Positions 1-8,502 of a stretch of 64,000 nt of DNA are shown one piece after another. The stretch spans positions 1-64,000 of the forward strand of contig NZ_JBDJAW010000028.1 of assembly GCF_039649665.1 (NCBI RefSeq), read 5' to 3'. The position numbers were made by a program, and so were the translations under genes. Source of the stretch: Microbispora sp. ZYX-F-249. Its GTDB lineage: Bacteria > Actinomycetota > Actinomycetes > Streptosporangiales > Streptosporangiaceae. The notes under the pieces were generated by a model. That model made no database searches, had not been told where the DNA came from, and saw nothing but the letters and a program-made list of their open reading frames with translations. The number at the start of each line of letters is the position of its first letter. Position 1 is the stretch's first letter.

Positions 1-325
1 ACCCCTTTTTTGTTTGTGGAGTCATGTCGTCTCTCCAACGTCAGGTAGAGCTGGCGGACGGGAGCGAAAGCGCCCATAGAGGCTCGGGCGGTGGTGGCGG
101 CGCGCTAGGCTGGCAGTGCCGGGCCACCCCACGGGTGGCCTTCGTCGCATCGGACGAGAAGCGAAGGCTGCGGCGGACGCGATCTCAGCGGACCTGCGGC
201 GAAACAACGTGTCTTCCCTGGAACTCATCGGGTATGGGGTGCATCCCCCAATAGTCAGGACATCGGGAAGACAGAGCCCTGCGGCCGGCGAACCGGACGC
301 GGTGAGCAAGCAACAGAGGACAGAA
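1..325. other. Left flank without a supported gene
   Basis: No convincing coding region is seen before the first gene. A run of six T at 6-11 could be the tail of a terminator belonging to a gene left of the window. Several open frames cross this stretch on both strands, but none has a ribosome binding site or recognisable protein. The promoter of the first gene should lie here; I cannot assign its hexamers. Confidence 0.4.
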
Positions 326-2839
326 GTGAACAGAGAAGACGGGCGCGACGGCGCGGGCCGTGGCGGAGACAACCGCGAAGAGAGCAGAGACCGGGGCGAG
401 CGCGCCGGAGGATTCCGCGGTAACGGAGGAAGCGGCGGCTTCGGCGGTCGTTATGGAGAGCGGCGAGAAGGCTTCCGCAGCGACCGCGGCGAGCGTGGCG
501 AGCGCCCGTTCCACTCCGACAGTCGCGGCTCCCGCGACCAGGGGGGTCAGTCCGGTCGACGGTTCGGTTCACGCGATCGCGATGACAGGCCGATCGGCTC
601 CTACGGAGATCGTGAAAGGAGCGGCGGCTACCGCGACCGGGATGACCGCGGTCGCCGTCCCTTCGGCGCCTCGGATCGTGCGGGCGGCCGTACCGACGAT
701 CGCGGCGGGTACCGCGACCGCGACGGGGGGCGGAACTTCGACCGCGGCGGCGACCGGCCGCGCGGAGCCGGCGGCTTCGAGGGACGGCGGGATCGCACCT
801 ACCAGGACAGGGACGCCTCCAGGACCGACCGGCCGCGTCGCTCCTATGCGGACCGCGACGACTTCCGCGGGGGCCAGGGCTCCCGCGACCGCGACGAGCG
901 CGGCGGCCGCCCGTCCCGGTCCGATGATCGCGGCAGCCGGCCGTACGGCGAGCGCCGCACCGATCGCCGGGAAGGCGGAGGGTACGGAGACCGGCCCCAG
1001 CGCCAGGGCGGCGGCTTCGGCGGACGTTACGGCTTCCGCGAGCGCGACAGCCGCGACAGCCGCGACAATCGCGACAATCGCGAGGGCCGGGAGAGCCGGG
1101 AAGGCCGCTCCTACACGCCTCGGTACGAGCGTGACGATCGTGACGGGTCCGGCAGTCGCCCGCCGCGGCGTCCGGACCAGGAGCGCGGTTACGGCCGTGA
1201 CGACAGGGGTGGCAGGGGCAACGAGCGCCCGGACCGCCCCCGGCGTCCCTACGGCGACCGAGGCGGGGACCGGGGCCCGGATCGAGGATTCGGGGGAGGA
1301 GATCGGCCGCGCCGTCCGTTCGGCGACCGCGACGCCAGAGGCGGCGAGGACAGGCCCAGGCGTTCCTACGCCGACCGGCAGGACGCGGGCGGCGGTGACC
1401 GTTACCGTGACCGGGACTCCTCCTTCCGCGACAGGCCGCACCGTACGTCGACGGATAGGCCTGGCGGGTCCTTCCGCGACCGTGACGACAGACGTTCCGG
1501 CGGTGACCGTGAGGAAGGGACCCGGACGTTCCGTGGGCGTGCGCCCGGTTCCGGTGACCGGCCGCGGCGCGAGTCCGGCGGCGACCGCGGTGGCCGTCCC
1601 TTCGGCAGAGATCGTGACGAGTCCAGGTCCTACGGTGGCGACCGCGGCGCGGCGCGTCCCTTCAGCCGTGACGACCGGGGTGGCAGCCGGGCCCGCTACG
1701 GCAGGCCGGATGAGCCCAGCAGGCCGAGGACCCGCGAGGAAATCCCCCCGCTCGAGCCGGACATCACGCCGGACGAACTGGACCGGGAGGCGCGCGCGGA
1801 GCTCCGCTCGTTGCCGAACGACCTCGCGGACCTCGTGGCCAGCCATCTGGTGGCGGCCGCCCGCGCGCTGACGGCGGAGGAACCGGAGAAGGCGTACGAG
1901 CACGCCAAGGTGGCCCGCCGCTTCGCGGGCAGGATCGGCGTGGTCCGTGAGGCGACCGGGATCGCCGCCTACCACGCGGGTCAGTACGCCGAGGCGCTCG
2001 GCGACCTTCGCGCCGCGAGGCGGATCACCGGCTCGGACGAGTACCTGCCGATCATGGCGGACTGCGAGCGCGGCCTTGGACGGCCCGAGCGGGCACTCGA
2101 CCTCGTCCGGTCTCGTGAGGCCGAACGGCTGGACCGCGCGGGCCGGATCGAGCTGGCCATCGTGGAGTCCGGGGCCCGTCGTGACCTCGGTCAGCACGAC
2201 GCCGCGGTCATCACGCTGCAGCGGGTTCCGGAACTGCGTGACCCTCAGCCCAAGCCCTGGTCGGCGCGGCTGGCCTTCGCGTACGCGGACGCCCTTGCCG
2301 ACGCGGGCCACGAGGAGGCGGCGACCGACTGGTTCGCCCGCGCCATGGCGTTCGACGAGGACGGCGAGACCGACGCGGCCGAACGCTACGCCGAGCTGAC
2401 CGGCGGACTCATCGAGGACCTGGAGGAGGACCACGACGAGTCCGCTCCCGAGGGCGGCGACATCCTCGACGACCTCCCCGACGAGGAGGAGGAAGACGGG
2501 GAGGAGACCGGCGACGAGGACACCGCGGAGACCGTCGAGGACGAGGAGGAGCAGACCGGGATCCCCGGGGATGGCTCCTCCGGCGACTCTGCCGGCGAGG
2601 TCGTCGCGGCCGTCGAGCCCGCGGACGACAGGTCCGCGGATGACGGCTCGGCGGACGAGGACGCGCACGTACCCGCGAAGTCCTCGACCGCGAAGGAGGC
2701 GTCCGGTGCCGACGAGACCGACCGGCCTTCGGAGAAGGAGAGCGGGCCGTCCTACGGCCCCGCGTTCATCGAACCGAACTTCGGGGACGTGCTCGACGAT
2801 CCGGAGGACTCCGAGGACCGGGTGAAGCGCCAGCCCTGA
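326..2839 (+). CDS. Arg/Asp/Gly-rich disordered protein with TPR-like core and acidic tail
   Basis: A protein of 837 residues in three blocks. Residues 1 to about 465 are low complexity, built from short DRD, GGYRDRD, RPRRPFGDRD-like repeats rich in Arg, Asp, Gly and Ser, resembling eukaryotic RGG-type RNA-binding regions. About 480-690 is alpha-helical and TPR-like (AYEHAKVARRFAG, YAEALGDLRAARR, AATDWFARAMAFD). The rest is a very acidic tail with Asp/Glu runs. I chose GTG 326 because AGAGGA (315-320) sits 5 nt upstream; the frame stays open back to an ATG at 116 and a GTG at 302 without a good site. Its place before the HAD/tlyA run matches the TPR genes near tyrS in other actinobacteria. 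Function is unknown; RNA binding or condensate formation is inference from composition only. Confidence 0.75.
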   Translation: MNREDGRDGAGRGGDNREESRDRGERAGGFRGNGGSGGFGGRYGERREGFRSDRGERGERPFHSDSRGSRDQGGQSGRRFGSRDRDDRPIGSYGDRERSGGYRDRDDRGRRPFGASDRAGGRTDDRGGYRDRDGGRNFDRGGDRPRGAGGFEGRRDRTYQDRDASRTDRPRRSYADRDDFRGGQGSRDRDERGGRPSRSDDRGSRPYGERRTDRREGGGYGDRPQRQGGGFGGRYGFRERDSRDSRDNRDNREGRESREGRSYTPRYERDDRDGSGSRPPRRPDQERGYGRDDRGGRGNERPDRPRRPYGDRGGDRGPDRGFGGGDRPRRPFGDRDARGGEDRPRRSYADRQDAGGGDRYRDRDSSFRDRPHRTSTDRPGGSFRDRDDRRSGGDREEGTRTFRGRAPGSGDRPRRESGGDRGGRPFGRDRDESRSYGGDRGAARPFSRDDRGGSRARYGRPDEPSRPRTREEIPPLEPDITPDELDREARAELRSLPNDLADLVASHLVAAARALTAEEPEKAYEHAKVARRFAGRIGVVREATGIAAYHAGQYAEALGDLRAARRITGSDEYLPIMADCERGLGRPERALDLVRSREAERLDRAGRIELAIVESGARRDLGQHDAAVITLQRVPELRDPQPKPWSARLAFAYADALADAGHEEAATDWFARAMAFDEDGETDAAERYAELTGGLIEDLEEDHDESAPEGGDILDDLPDEEEEDGEETGDEDTAETVEDEEEQTGIPGDGSSGDSAGEVVAAVEPADDRSADDGSADEDAHVPAKSSTAKEASGADETDRPSEKESGPSYGPAFIEPNFGDVLDDPEDSEDRVKRQP

Positions 2840-2847
2840 GCTGTTCG

Positions 2848-2882
2848 AACGGGCGTCGCGTTGGCGGCGCCCGTTTCCTTTT
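2848..2882 (+). terminator. Rho-independent terminator
   Basis: A 12-bp stem (2848-2859 with 2864-2875, one G-U pair) closes a 4-nt GTTG loop and is followed by TCCTTTT. It lies 8 nt after the stop of the Arg/Asp/Gly-rich gene and separates it from the convergent MBL gene. Confidence 0.8.
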
Positions 2883-2932
2883 GCCCCGGCAGAAGCCGCC
2901 CGCAGCCTCCGCCTCCGACCGAGAGGCCGAGG

Positions 2933-3859
2933 TCAGCGCGGAGCGCGGTCCAGCCAGTGCATGATTCCCGCGACGTTCGACGGCGCGCCGCTCAGCAGTT
3001 CGAACTGCTCGGCGGTGGCCGCGTCGGCGCGCAGCGCGGCGTACCGCTCCCGCGTCCGGTCGCGCACCATGGCGACGGCGTGGTCGAGGTCGAGGCCCTC
3101 GGCCCTGGCGCGCTTCGTGAGGTCCACCCAGAGCCGGAGTTCCTCGGCGGACCGTTCGAGGGTCGTGGGCACGTCCGCCACGGGCCCGTAGTGGCTGAAC
3201 AGCAGCCGCTGCGGTTTCAGCGCCGTGAACAGCGCTATCGAGTCGAGAGCGACGTCGAGGTCGAAGTCCGGCGGCGGCGTGGCGGGCCGGAGGTCTCCGG
3301 TCTCGGGCAGATACACGCCGGCGGCGTCGCCCACGTAAAGGTCCCCCGTGAGCGAGTCCAGCAGGCCCACATGGTGCTTGGCGTGACCGGGGGAGTAGTG
3401 GCTCGCCAGGGTGCGGCCGTTGCCCAAGTCGATCGTCCCGGTGTCGCCCAGGGCCCGGATGCGGGCAGCGTCGGTGGGCGCGAGAGTGCCGAACAGTACG
3501 TCGAGCTTGTCGCCCCAGACCATCTTGGCGCTCGCCATGAGCCGGGACGGGTCGGCGAGATGGCGGGCGCCCTTCTCGTGGACGACGATCTCGGCGGACG
3601 GGTAGTAGCTCGCGATGTCTCCCACGCCGCCCGCGTGATCCAGGTGGATGTGGGTCACCACGACGGTCGCGAGATCGTCCGGTCCCACCCCGAGGGACGA
3701 CAAAGCGTCCCTGACCACGGGAGCCGAGGTCGAGGTGCCGGTCTCGACCAGGCACGGACGGTCGCCGAGGATCAGGTAGCCGGCGGTGATGCCGGAGTAG
3801 CCCGCCATCCGCGTGTCGATCTCGTAGACGTCGCCGCCGAGTGGAGTCACGTTGTCCAC
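2933..3859 (-). CDS. MBL-fold metallo-hydrolase
   Basis: A cytosolic 308-residue protein of the metallo-beta-lactamase superfamily. The zinc signature THIHLDHAGG (HxHxDH) is at about residues 70-79, followed by a later metal His in SPGHAKHH (about 156-164), an Asp in YVGDAAG and a His in FSHYGP. The roughly 100-residue C-terminal helical extension (LERSAEELRLWVDL onward) is typical of hydrolases that cleave small thioester or ester substrates, but the substrate cannot be read from sequence. The start is GTG with AGGAG 6 nt upstream. It is convergent with the first gene and divergent from the SSB-like gene. Confidence 0.85.
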   Translation of the reverse strand: MDNVTPLGGDVYEIDTRMAGYSGITAGYLILGDRPCLVETGTSTSAPVVRDALSSLGVGPDDLATVVVTHIHLDHAGGVGDIASYYPSAEIVVHEKGARHLADPSRLMASAKMVWGDKLDVLFGTLAPTDAARIRALGDTGTIDLGNGRTLASHYSPGHAKHHVGLLDSLTGDLYVGDAAGVYLPETGDLRPATPPPDFDLDVALDSIALFTALKPQRLLFSHYGPVADVPTTLERSAEELRLWVDLTKRARAEGLDLDHAVAMVRDRTRERYAALRADAATAEQFELLSGAPSNVAGIMHWLDRAPR

Positions 3860-3892
3860 AGCCCACTCCTGTAACTAGAACCGGTATCCACA
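3852..3892. promoter_or_regulatory. Pair of DnaA-box-like 9-mers
   Basis: TTGTCCACA at 3852-3860 equals the preferred actinomycete DnaA box, and GTATCCACA at 3884-3892 is close to it. They lie 24 nt apart at the divergent MBL/SSB-like promoter region. With only two boxes and no dnaA or dnaN nearby this is not an origin; it may be chance or a DnaA-responsive promoter. Confidence 0.25.
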
Positions 3893-3963
3893 GAATGGCA
3901 TTCAGGACGTTGCCGGCCCAACCTGGTCGCGCACGATGATCTCCGTGGCAGAGAGGAGATCAC

Positions 3964-4791
3964 ATGCACCGCAACGAGGTGACGCTCGCGGGGCGGCTGT
4001 CCAAGGAACCGGCGCACCGGGAACTGCCGAGTGGAGCCCTGCTGACACAGTGGCGCCTCGCGGTCCGCAGGCCCGGAGACCGCCCGGGCTTCCAGCGGTC
4101 CGACGCGATCGAATGCGCGACGTTCGACGACGGGGTGCGCGACATGGTGGCCGGGTGGCAGGTCGATGATCTGATCGAGGTGGAAGGCGCGCTGCGCCGC
4201 CGCTGGTGGCGGGGCGGCAGTCGCTACGAGGTCGAGGTGCGTGGGGCACGCCGCATCGAACAGGCCGTGCCCGCCGGGAGACGGCGCAGGAAAACTCCCC
4301 GCGCCGATGACACCACCGCCACCGGGGACGCCGCCATTGGGGACAGCACCGTTGGGACCGCCCGAGTTGACGCCGAGGCTGAGACCGCTCAGGCATGCGC
4401 CGGCGCTGCGGCCACTGATGCCCGCAAGGCTACAGTGCGGGGCGAAACCGCTCAGGCACGTGCCGGGACTGAGGTGGCTCAGGCATGCGCCGGCGCTGAG
4501 GCGACTGATGTCGGCGAGACCGTGGCGCGTGGCGAGGCCGTGGCGCGTGGCGAGGCCGTGGCGCGTGGCGAGGGGGTGGTGCGTCGGGAGGGGGTGGTGC
4601 GTCGCGAAGGGGTGGCGCGGAGCGAGACTGCAGAGGCGTCCTCCGGCCGCGCGGCTCAGCCCGCCGGACTTCCGGGTTCTCCCGGCGGGCAGGCTGCGGT
4701 GTCTCCCGCGCCGTCGTCCTGCGGGCAGCATGTCGCCGGCTCCTCGCGGCCCGCCGGCGAGACGGTCAGTCAGTGGCGAAGGTCCGCATGA
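3964..4791 (+). CDS. Single-stranded DNA-binding protein paralogue with repeat tail
   Basis: 275 residues. Residues 1 to about 105 form an SSB-type OB fold (MHRNEVTLAGRLSKEP at the N terminus, RLAVRRPGDRPGF, DLIEVEGALRRRWW). The housekeeping SSB of actinobacteria sits in the rpsF-ssb-rpsR cluster, so this is probably a paralogue, like the SsbB-type proteins used in natural transformation or sporulation-linked segregation. The C-terminal half is low complexity, Ala/Gly/Glu/Arg-rich, with hexapeptide repeats (VARGEA) encoded by an 18-bp tandem array, and it lacks the acidic DDDIPF-like tip that normally recruits partners. The start has AGAGGAG about 7 nt upstream. The 3' end overlaps the convergent DUF1015 gene by 26 bp. 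Confidence 0.75.
   Translation: MHRNEVTLAGRLSKEPAHRELPSGALLTQWRLAVRRPGDRPGFQRSDAIECATFDDGVRDMVAGWQVDDLIEVEGALRRRWWRGGSRYEVEVRGARRIEQAVPAGRRRRKTPRADDTTATGDAAIGDSTVGTARVDAEAETAQACAGAAATDARKATVRGETAQARAGTEVAQACAGAEATDVGETVARGEAVARGEAVARGEGVVRREGVVRREGVARSETAEASSGRAAQPAGLPGSPGGQAAVSPAPSSCGQHVAGSSRPAGETVSQWRRSA
4522..4629 (+). repeat. 18-bp tandem repeat, six units
   Basis: Six successive 18-bp units starting at 4522, 4540, 4558, 4576, 4594 and 4612 lie inside the SSB-like gene. The first two are identical and later ones diverge by a few bases. Each encodes a hexapeptide of the V-A/V-R-G/R-E-A/G type, so copy-number change would not shift the frame. Confidence 0.85.
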
Positions 4792-6001
4792 CCAGGCCCG
4801 TCCTGGGCTTGGGACCGAACGAGGTCGACTTGCGCGGCACCCGCTCGCCCTGCGCCGCGACGGTGAGGACGTCCTCAGTGGACAGCGGATTCAGCAGCAC
4901 CGCCGTTCCGCCGAGCCGGCGCGCCCTGTCCACGGCGGCGAGCGCGTCATGGTGCACGACCATCACCGACTGCTCGCTGTCGGTGATCCCCCACACCTTC
5001 GGCAGGAGGAACGCCGTGAGGATCGAGGTGTCGAGCATCCGCCACCGCGCGGACTGCTCGGACGGCATGGCGTGCTCGACCTGCAGCGGGTCCGGATCCG
5101 TCAGCAGGTGGGCGGGGCCGTCACCGGCGAGCACGAAGGCGGGGCCGGTCGCCGTGGCGAGACCCGCGAGGGCGTCCTCGACCAGGGGGAACTCGTGGAC
5201 CTGCCAGGCGCCCTTGGCCCGGGCGGCGGCCTCCTGCAGGGGCAGCCCGGGAATGACCCGGTGGATGGCCCTGAGGTCGGGCGGGTAGACCGTGGAGTCC
5301 ACCAGATACGCCAGGCCGTAGTCCCAGGGCCCGGGCCCGATGTGGTCCTTCTGCAGCGCCTCGTAGGTGGCGTAACGGTGGTGACCATCGGCGATCAGCG
5401 CCTGGCGATGACGCAGGTCCTCCGCCACGGCGTCGATCTCGTGGGCATCGGTGACCGCCCAGAGCCGGTGGTGCACGCCCTCACGGGTGCGGACGTCCAT
5501 CAGGGGGAATCGCTGTGTCGCCACGTCGTCGACGAGCCGGGAGGCCGTGCCGCCGCCCTCGTACAACAGGAAGATCGGCTCGAAGTTGGCCTGCGTGGCC
5601 CGCATCAGGGCGAGCCGGTCGGCGACGGGCTCCGGCAGCACGTTCTCGTGCGGAAGGATCGAGGCCGACCCGACCCCCACGCCGCCGATCAGGCCCCGCT
5701 GCAGGAAACCGACCCCGCTCTGCTCGTACACGTACAGGGCGGGCAGGGAGTCGACCGCCAGGACTCCCTCGGCGAGCCACTCGTCCAGCGCGGCGCTCGC
5801 CTCCCCGTAATGGCTGATACCGGGAAGGATCAGGCGCACTACGTTGTTCGCATGACGACTGAGCAGTTCCCGCAGTTCCTCGGGGGAGATGAGGTCATAC
5901 GGCGGGGAGGTGACAGCGGCCAAGTCGTCCACCGCGTATCGGACGCCGTGGAACGGACGTAGCACCAGTCCCGCCCGTTCAGAACTCTCCATACCGGGCA
6001 T
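4766..6001 (-). CDS. DUF1015 family protein
   Basis: About 411 residues, matching the usual length of the DUF1015 (HTH-like, formerly chp) family. It begins with the conserved region LVLRPFHGVRYAVDD and TSPPYDLISPEE and contains LIADGHHRYATYEAL (about 220), FLLPKVWGITDSEQ and the C-terminal LNPLSTEDVLTVA. The family is widespread and predicted cytosolic; its biochemical role is not established, though some members sit with serine/phosphoserine metabolism. The start could be ATG 6001 or ATG 5992; neither has a clear ribosome binding site, so a leaderless or short-leader transcript is possible. It is divergent from the small TPR gene and convergent with the SSB-like gene. Confidence 0.8.
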   Translation of the reverse strand: MPGMESSERAGLVLRPFHGVRYAVDDLAAVTSPPYDLISPEELRELLSRHANNVVRLILPGISHYGEASAALDEWLAEGVLAVDSLPALYVYEQSGVGFLQRGLIGGVGVGSASILPHENVLPEPVADRLALMRATQANFEPIFLLYEGGGTASRLVDDVATQRFPLMDVRTREGVHHRLWAVTDAHEIDAVAEDLRHRQALIADGHHRYATYEALQKDHIGPGPWDYGLAYLVDSTVYPPDLRAIHRVIPGLPLQEAAARAKGAWQVHEFPLVEDALAGLATATGPAFVLAGDGPAHLLTDPDPLQVEHAMPSEQSARWRMLDTSILTAFLLPKVWGITDSEQSVMVVHHDALAAVDRARRLGGTAVLLNPLSTEDVLTVAAQGERVPRKSTSFGPKPRTGLVMRTFATD

Positions 6002-6079
6002 GTTGCCATAAGTGCCCGGACTCCCCGACGCTGCGGTGCCCGGTTGCTTGCGAAATCGGAGTGCAGGAGGGCTTACCCG

Positions 6080-6511
6080 ATGATCGAAGGACGAAACGAG
6101 GCATCTGCTTCTTCCAATGATCCGGGCGGTACGCCTTCCGGTGGTGTCTACGAGTGGTTCCAGCGCGGCATGCGACTGCTCGAGGAGGGCAGCCCGGCCG
6201 CGGCCGCGGCGATTCTGGAGCACGCCGCACGGGCCGAGCCCGACTCGCGCAGCATCCGTGAGGCCCTCGCCCGCGCCCAGTTCAACTCCAAGCGATACGA
6301 CGAGGCCGCGGGCAGTTTCCGCTGGATCGTCGACGCCAATCCCGCCGAGGACTACGCCTACTTCGGTCTGGGCCTGTCGCTGTGGCGCAGCGGAGACGTC
6401 GAGGGAGCGCAGGAGCCGCTCGCGGTTGCGGTGGCGATGCGCCCCGACCTCCGGCACTACGTGTCCGCGCTGAAGCAGGTCCGGGCCACGCTGCGCGCGA
6501 GGCGTGCGTGA
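6080..6511 (+). CDS. Small TPR-repeat protein
   Basis: 143 residues, helical, with about three tetratricopeptide units (YEWFQRGMRLLEEGSP, IREALARAQFNSKRYDEA, YFGLGLSLWRSGDVEGA). It occupies the place of M. tuberculosis Rv1691 immediately before the HAD phosphatase. TPR proteins scaffold protein-protein contacts; the partner is unknown. ATG 6080 is chosen over an in-frame ATG at 6044 because AGGAGG (6065-6070) lies 9 nt upstream. The HAD gene follows after 20 nt. Confidence 0.8.
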   Translation: MIEGRNEASASSNDPGGTPSGGVYEWFQRGMRLLEEGSPAAAAAILEHAARAEPDSRSIREALARAQFNSKRYDEAAGSFRWIVDANPAEDYAYFGLGLSLWRSGDVEGAQEPLAVAVAMRPDLRHYVSALKQVRATLRARRA

Positions 6512-6531
6512 CCGTAGGCCATACTTCCGCC

Positions 6532-7536
6532 ATGTCTGAAATCACCGGCACTCTCGCGGACGCCTACGACACGTTGTTGCTGGACCTCGACGGTGTCGTC
6601 TATCTCGGGAGACAGGCGGTCCCCGGTGCCCCCGAGGCGCTGGTGAAGGCCCGGGACCTGGGTGTGCGGCTCGCGTTCGTGACGAACAACGCGAGCCGCA
6701 CACCGGGGGCGATCGCACAGCACCTCAATCATCTGGGCGTTCCGGCCGCCCCGGCGGATGTGGTCACATCCGCCCAGGCGGCCGCCCGGCTGATCGCGGA
6801 ACATGTGCCGGCGGGCTCGGCCGTCTTGGTCGTGGGCGGCATGGGACTGCGGATGGCGCTGCGCGAGCACGGCCTGCGTCCCGTCACGACGGCCCTGGAC
6901 GCTCCCGCCGCCGTGGTGCAGGGGATCGCCGAGAACCTGTCCTACGGGCTGCTGTCCGAGGGCGCACTCGCCGTACGCCGGGGAGCCTGGTTCGTCGCGG
7001 CCAACGGCGATACGACGATGCCGACGGGCCGGGGCAAACAGCCAGGGAACGGGGCGATGAGCCGCGTGATCGCCACAGCCACGGGTGTCGAGCCCGTGGT
7101 CGCGGGCAAGCCGGAGCCGCCGCTGCATCGCGAGTCGATGATCCGCACCCGCGCGGAGCGGCCGCTGATCGTGGGGGACCGGCTCGACACCGACATCGAG
7201 GGCGCCACCCGGGCCGGCGTCGACAGCCTGCTCGTGCTGACCGGCGTCGCCGGCCCCCTCGACGTGCTCACCGCCGCGCCCCGGCACCGGCCCACCCACA
7301 TCGCCGCCGACCTGTCCGGTCTGCACACGCCCGTGGTTCCCGTACGGCGGGGTTCGGGGGGCTGGACCTGCGGCGGATGGACGGCCGCCTGGCAGGACGG
7401 GAAGCTCGTGCTGGCCGGGGAGGGCGACCCCGTCGAGGGGCTGCGCGCCGCGTGCGCCGCCACCTGGGAAGCCGCGGGGGACGGTCAAGCGGACGAGGAC
7501 GCGGTCAAGGGCGCCCTGGCGTCGCTCGACAGCTGA
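6532..7536 (+). CDS. HAD-IIA family sugar phosphatase
   Basis: 334 residues, a haloacid dehalogenase superfamily phosphatase of the NagD/pNPPase type. Motif I is LLLDLDGVVYLG (Asp18 and Asp20), motif II is FVTNNASRTP (Ser/Thr), the cap follows, then the lysine motif GKPEPPL and motif III/IV GDRLDTDIEGA near residue 220. A C-terminal extension (GWTCGGWTAAW) is common in actinobacterial members and of unknown role. It matches Rv1692, which acts on glycerol-3-phosphate or related phosphosugars in M. tuberculosis; substrate here is inferred. No Shine-Dalgarno precedes ATG 6532, but CATACT ends 6 nt before it, consistent with a leaderless start. Confidence 0.85.
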   Translation: MSEITGTLADAYDTLLLDLDGVVYLGRQAVPGAPEALVKARDLGVRLAFVTNNASRTPGAIAQHLNHLGVPAAPADVVTSAQAAARLIAEHVPAGSAVLVVGGMGLRMALREHGLRPVTTALDAPAAVVQGIAENLSYGLLSEGALAVRRGAWFVAANGDTTMPTGRGKQPGNGAMSRVIATATGVEPVVAGKPEPPLHRESMIRTRAERPLIVGDRLDTDIEGATRAGVDSLLVLTGVAGPLDVLTAAPRHRPTHIAADLSGLHTPVVPVRRGSGGWTCGGWTAAWQDGKLVLAGEGDPVEGLRAACAATWEAAGDGQADEDAVKGALASLDS

Positions 7537-7631
7537 CCGGGGTTGAGAGCGGCGGCCGTGCACGCCCCAGGTGCCACTCGGGGCTTCACGCGATCACTGA
7601 TTCACGTGGTGGGCGGGTGTGTTTTCGCCAG

Positions 7632-7659
7632 GGCGGCCGTTCACGAGGTGACGGCCGCC
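7632..7659. terminator. Inverted repeat between convergent genes
   Basis: Perfect 9-bp arms (7632-7640 and 7651-7659, GGCGGCCGT / ACGGCCGCC) around a 10-nt loop, without a T-tract. It lies between the HAD gene and the convergent SCP2 gene and may act as a bidirectional terminator. Confidence 0.5.
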
Positions 7660-7732
7660 GCTTCGAACCGGCCGCCGAGGTATGGCGCGTCTCGCTGTCC
7701 GACGCCCGCTCGGCGGGTACGCGAGGGAGCGG

Positions 7733-8080
7733 TCAGAGGAGCTTGCGCAGGCGCAGCAGGTCGCCGAGGCTGGCGTCGATCTTGACCCGGCCGCCGAGCA
7801 GCGCGCGGCCCATGTCGAGTTCGCCGTTCACCATCGAGATCAGGTCCTCGCTCTTGAGCGTCAGCTTGACCTCGGCGGGCCGCCCGTCCTCCGGGGGCAC
7901 CTCCTTGAAGGGGTCGAGCCCGTTCCGGTGGAGGCGGCCGTAGAACGTCACGCCGATATCGGAGATCCGGCAGGCCAGCCGGCGTTCGACCACGTGCTTG
8001 GCACGGTCCTCCTCGCTGATCTCGTCGAACTGCTCGACGAGCTTGTCCAGCGCCGCCCGGCATTCCTCGACGGTCGCCAT
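7733..8080 (-). CDS. SCP2 sterol-binding-like domain protein
   Basis: 115 residues, essentially one SCP2 (sterol carrier protein 2) domain: N-terminal helices (ECRAALDKLVEQFDEI), the beta-sheet core (ACRISDIGVTFYGRLH, AEVKLTLKSEDLISM) and the closing segment MGRALLGGRVKIDASLGDLLRL. Such single-domain proteins bind hydrophobic ligands in a pocket; in actinobacteria the ligand is unknown. The start ATG has a GAGGAGAGAGG site upstream. It is convergent with the HAD gene and divergent from the tlyA run. Confidence 0.8.
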   Translation of the reverse strand: MATVEECRAALDKLVEQFDEISEEDRAKHVVERRLACRISDIGVTFYGRLHRNGLDPFKEVPPEDGRPAEVKLTLKSEDLISMVNGELDMGRALLGGRVKIDASLGDLLRLRKLL

Positions 8081-8502
8081 GCGCCTGCCTCTCTCCTCGC
8101 GGACCGTGTCCCCTCGTGAACCGCTTCTCCTCGTGCCGTGCGCGGATCACCGGTCGACGATGTGATTTCCCCTCTACCTACCGACAGTAGCTTTCCACCG
8201 GTGGGCTGCGCGAAATCCGCGCCGGGTCACGGAACGGCAACGGCGACGGGGGTGAGAGCATGCGAGGGAATGTCCCGCCGTTCACGGCGAACGGCCGGAT
8301 GGCGCACGATCGTCGGTGGCGTCCGATAGCGTCGAGGCGACCAGCGCCGTCGCGGGCCCGTACCGGGGACCTGGCGGTATTGGCCGTGTGCGCGTACGAC
8401 ACGTCCGGGGCCGGTCCCGGCGAGAGCACGGGCCGAGGCCCCGGTGTGAGCGTGGCGCCGCGCGCGGGAGATCATGACGGGGCAGCCCAGCGGGAAGGGA
8501 CC
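8081..8502. other. Divergent intergenic region
   Basis: About 420 bp between the SCP2 gene and the tlyA run. Apart from a DNA-damage-type promoter motif at 8310-8332 I see no gene. An open frame reading into the small ORF extends back to 8260, but its upstream part has atypical composition and the good ribosome binding site is at 8491-8500. Confidence 0.5.
8310..8332 (+). promoter_or_regulatory. Near-consensus PafBC-type (RecA-independent damage) promoter
   Basis: TCGTCGGTG (8310-8318), 8 nt, then TAGCGT (8327-8332). It matches TTGTCRGTG-N8-TANNNT at all but the second position. The predicted transcript starts near 8339 with a leader of about 160 nt and would cover the small ORF, tlyA, nadK and possibly recN. 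Confidence 0.5.

Noticed and set aside
569..2668. A 699-codon open frame on the minus strand, plus a 503-codon frame on the plus strand, across the Arg/Asp/Gly-rich gene.
   Set aside because: Both are mirror frames of a repetitive GC-rich gene; the chosen frame has the SD, the TPR core and the acidic tail with sense.
3852..3892. A replication origin from the DnaA-box-like 9-mers.
   Set aside because: Only two boxes, no AT-rich unwinding region and no dnaA/dnaN genes.
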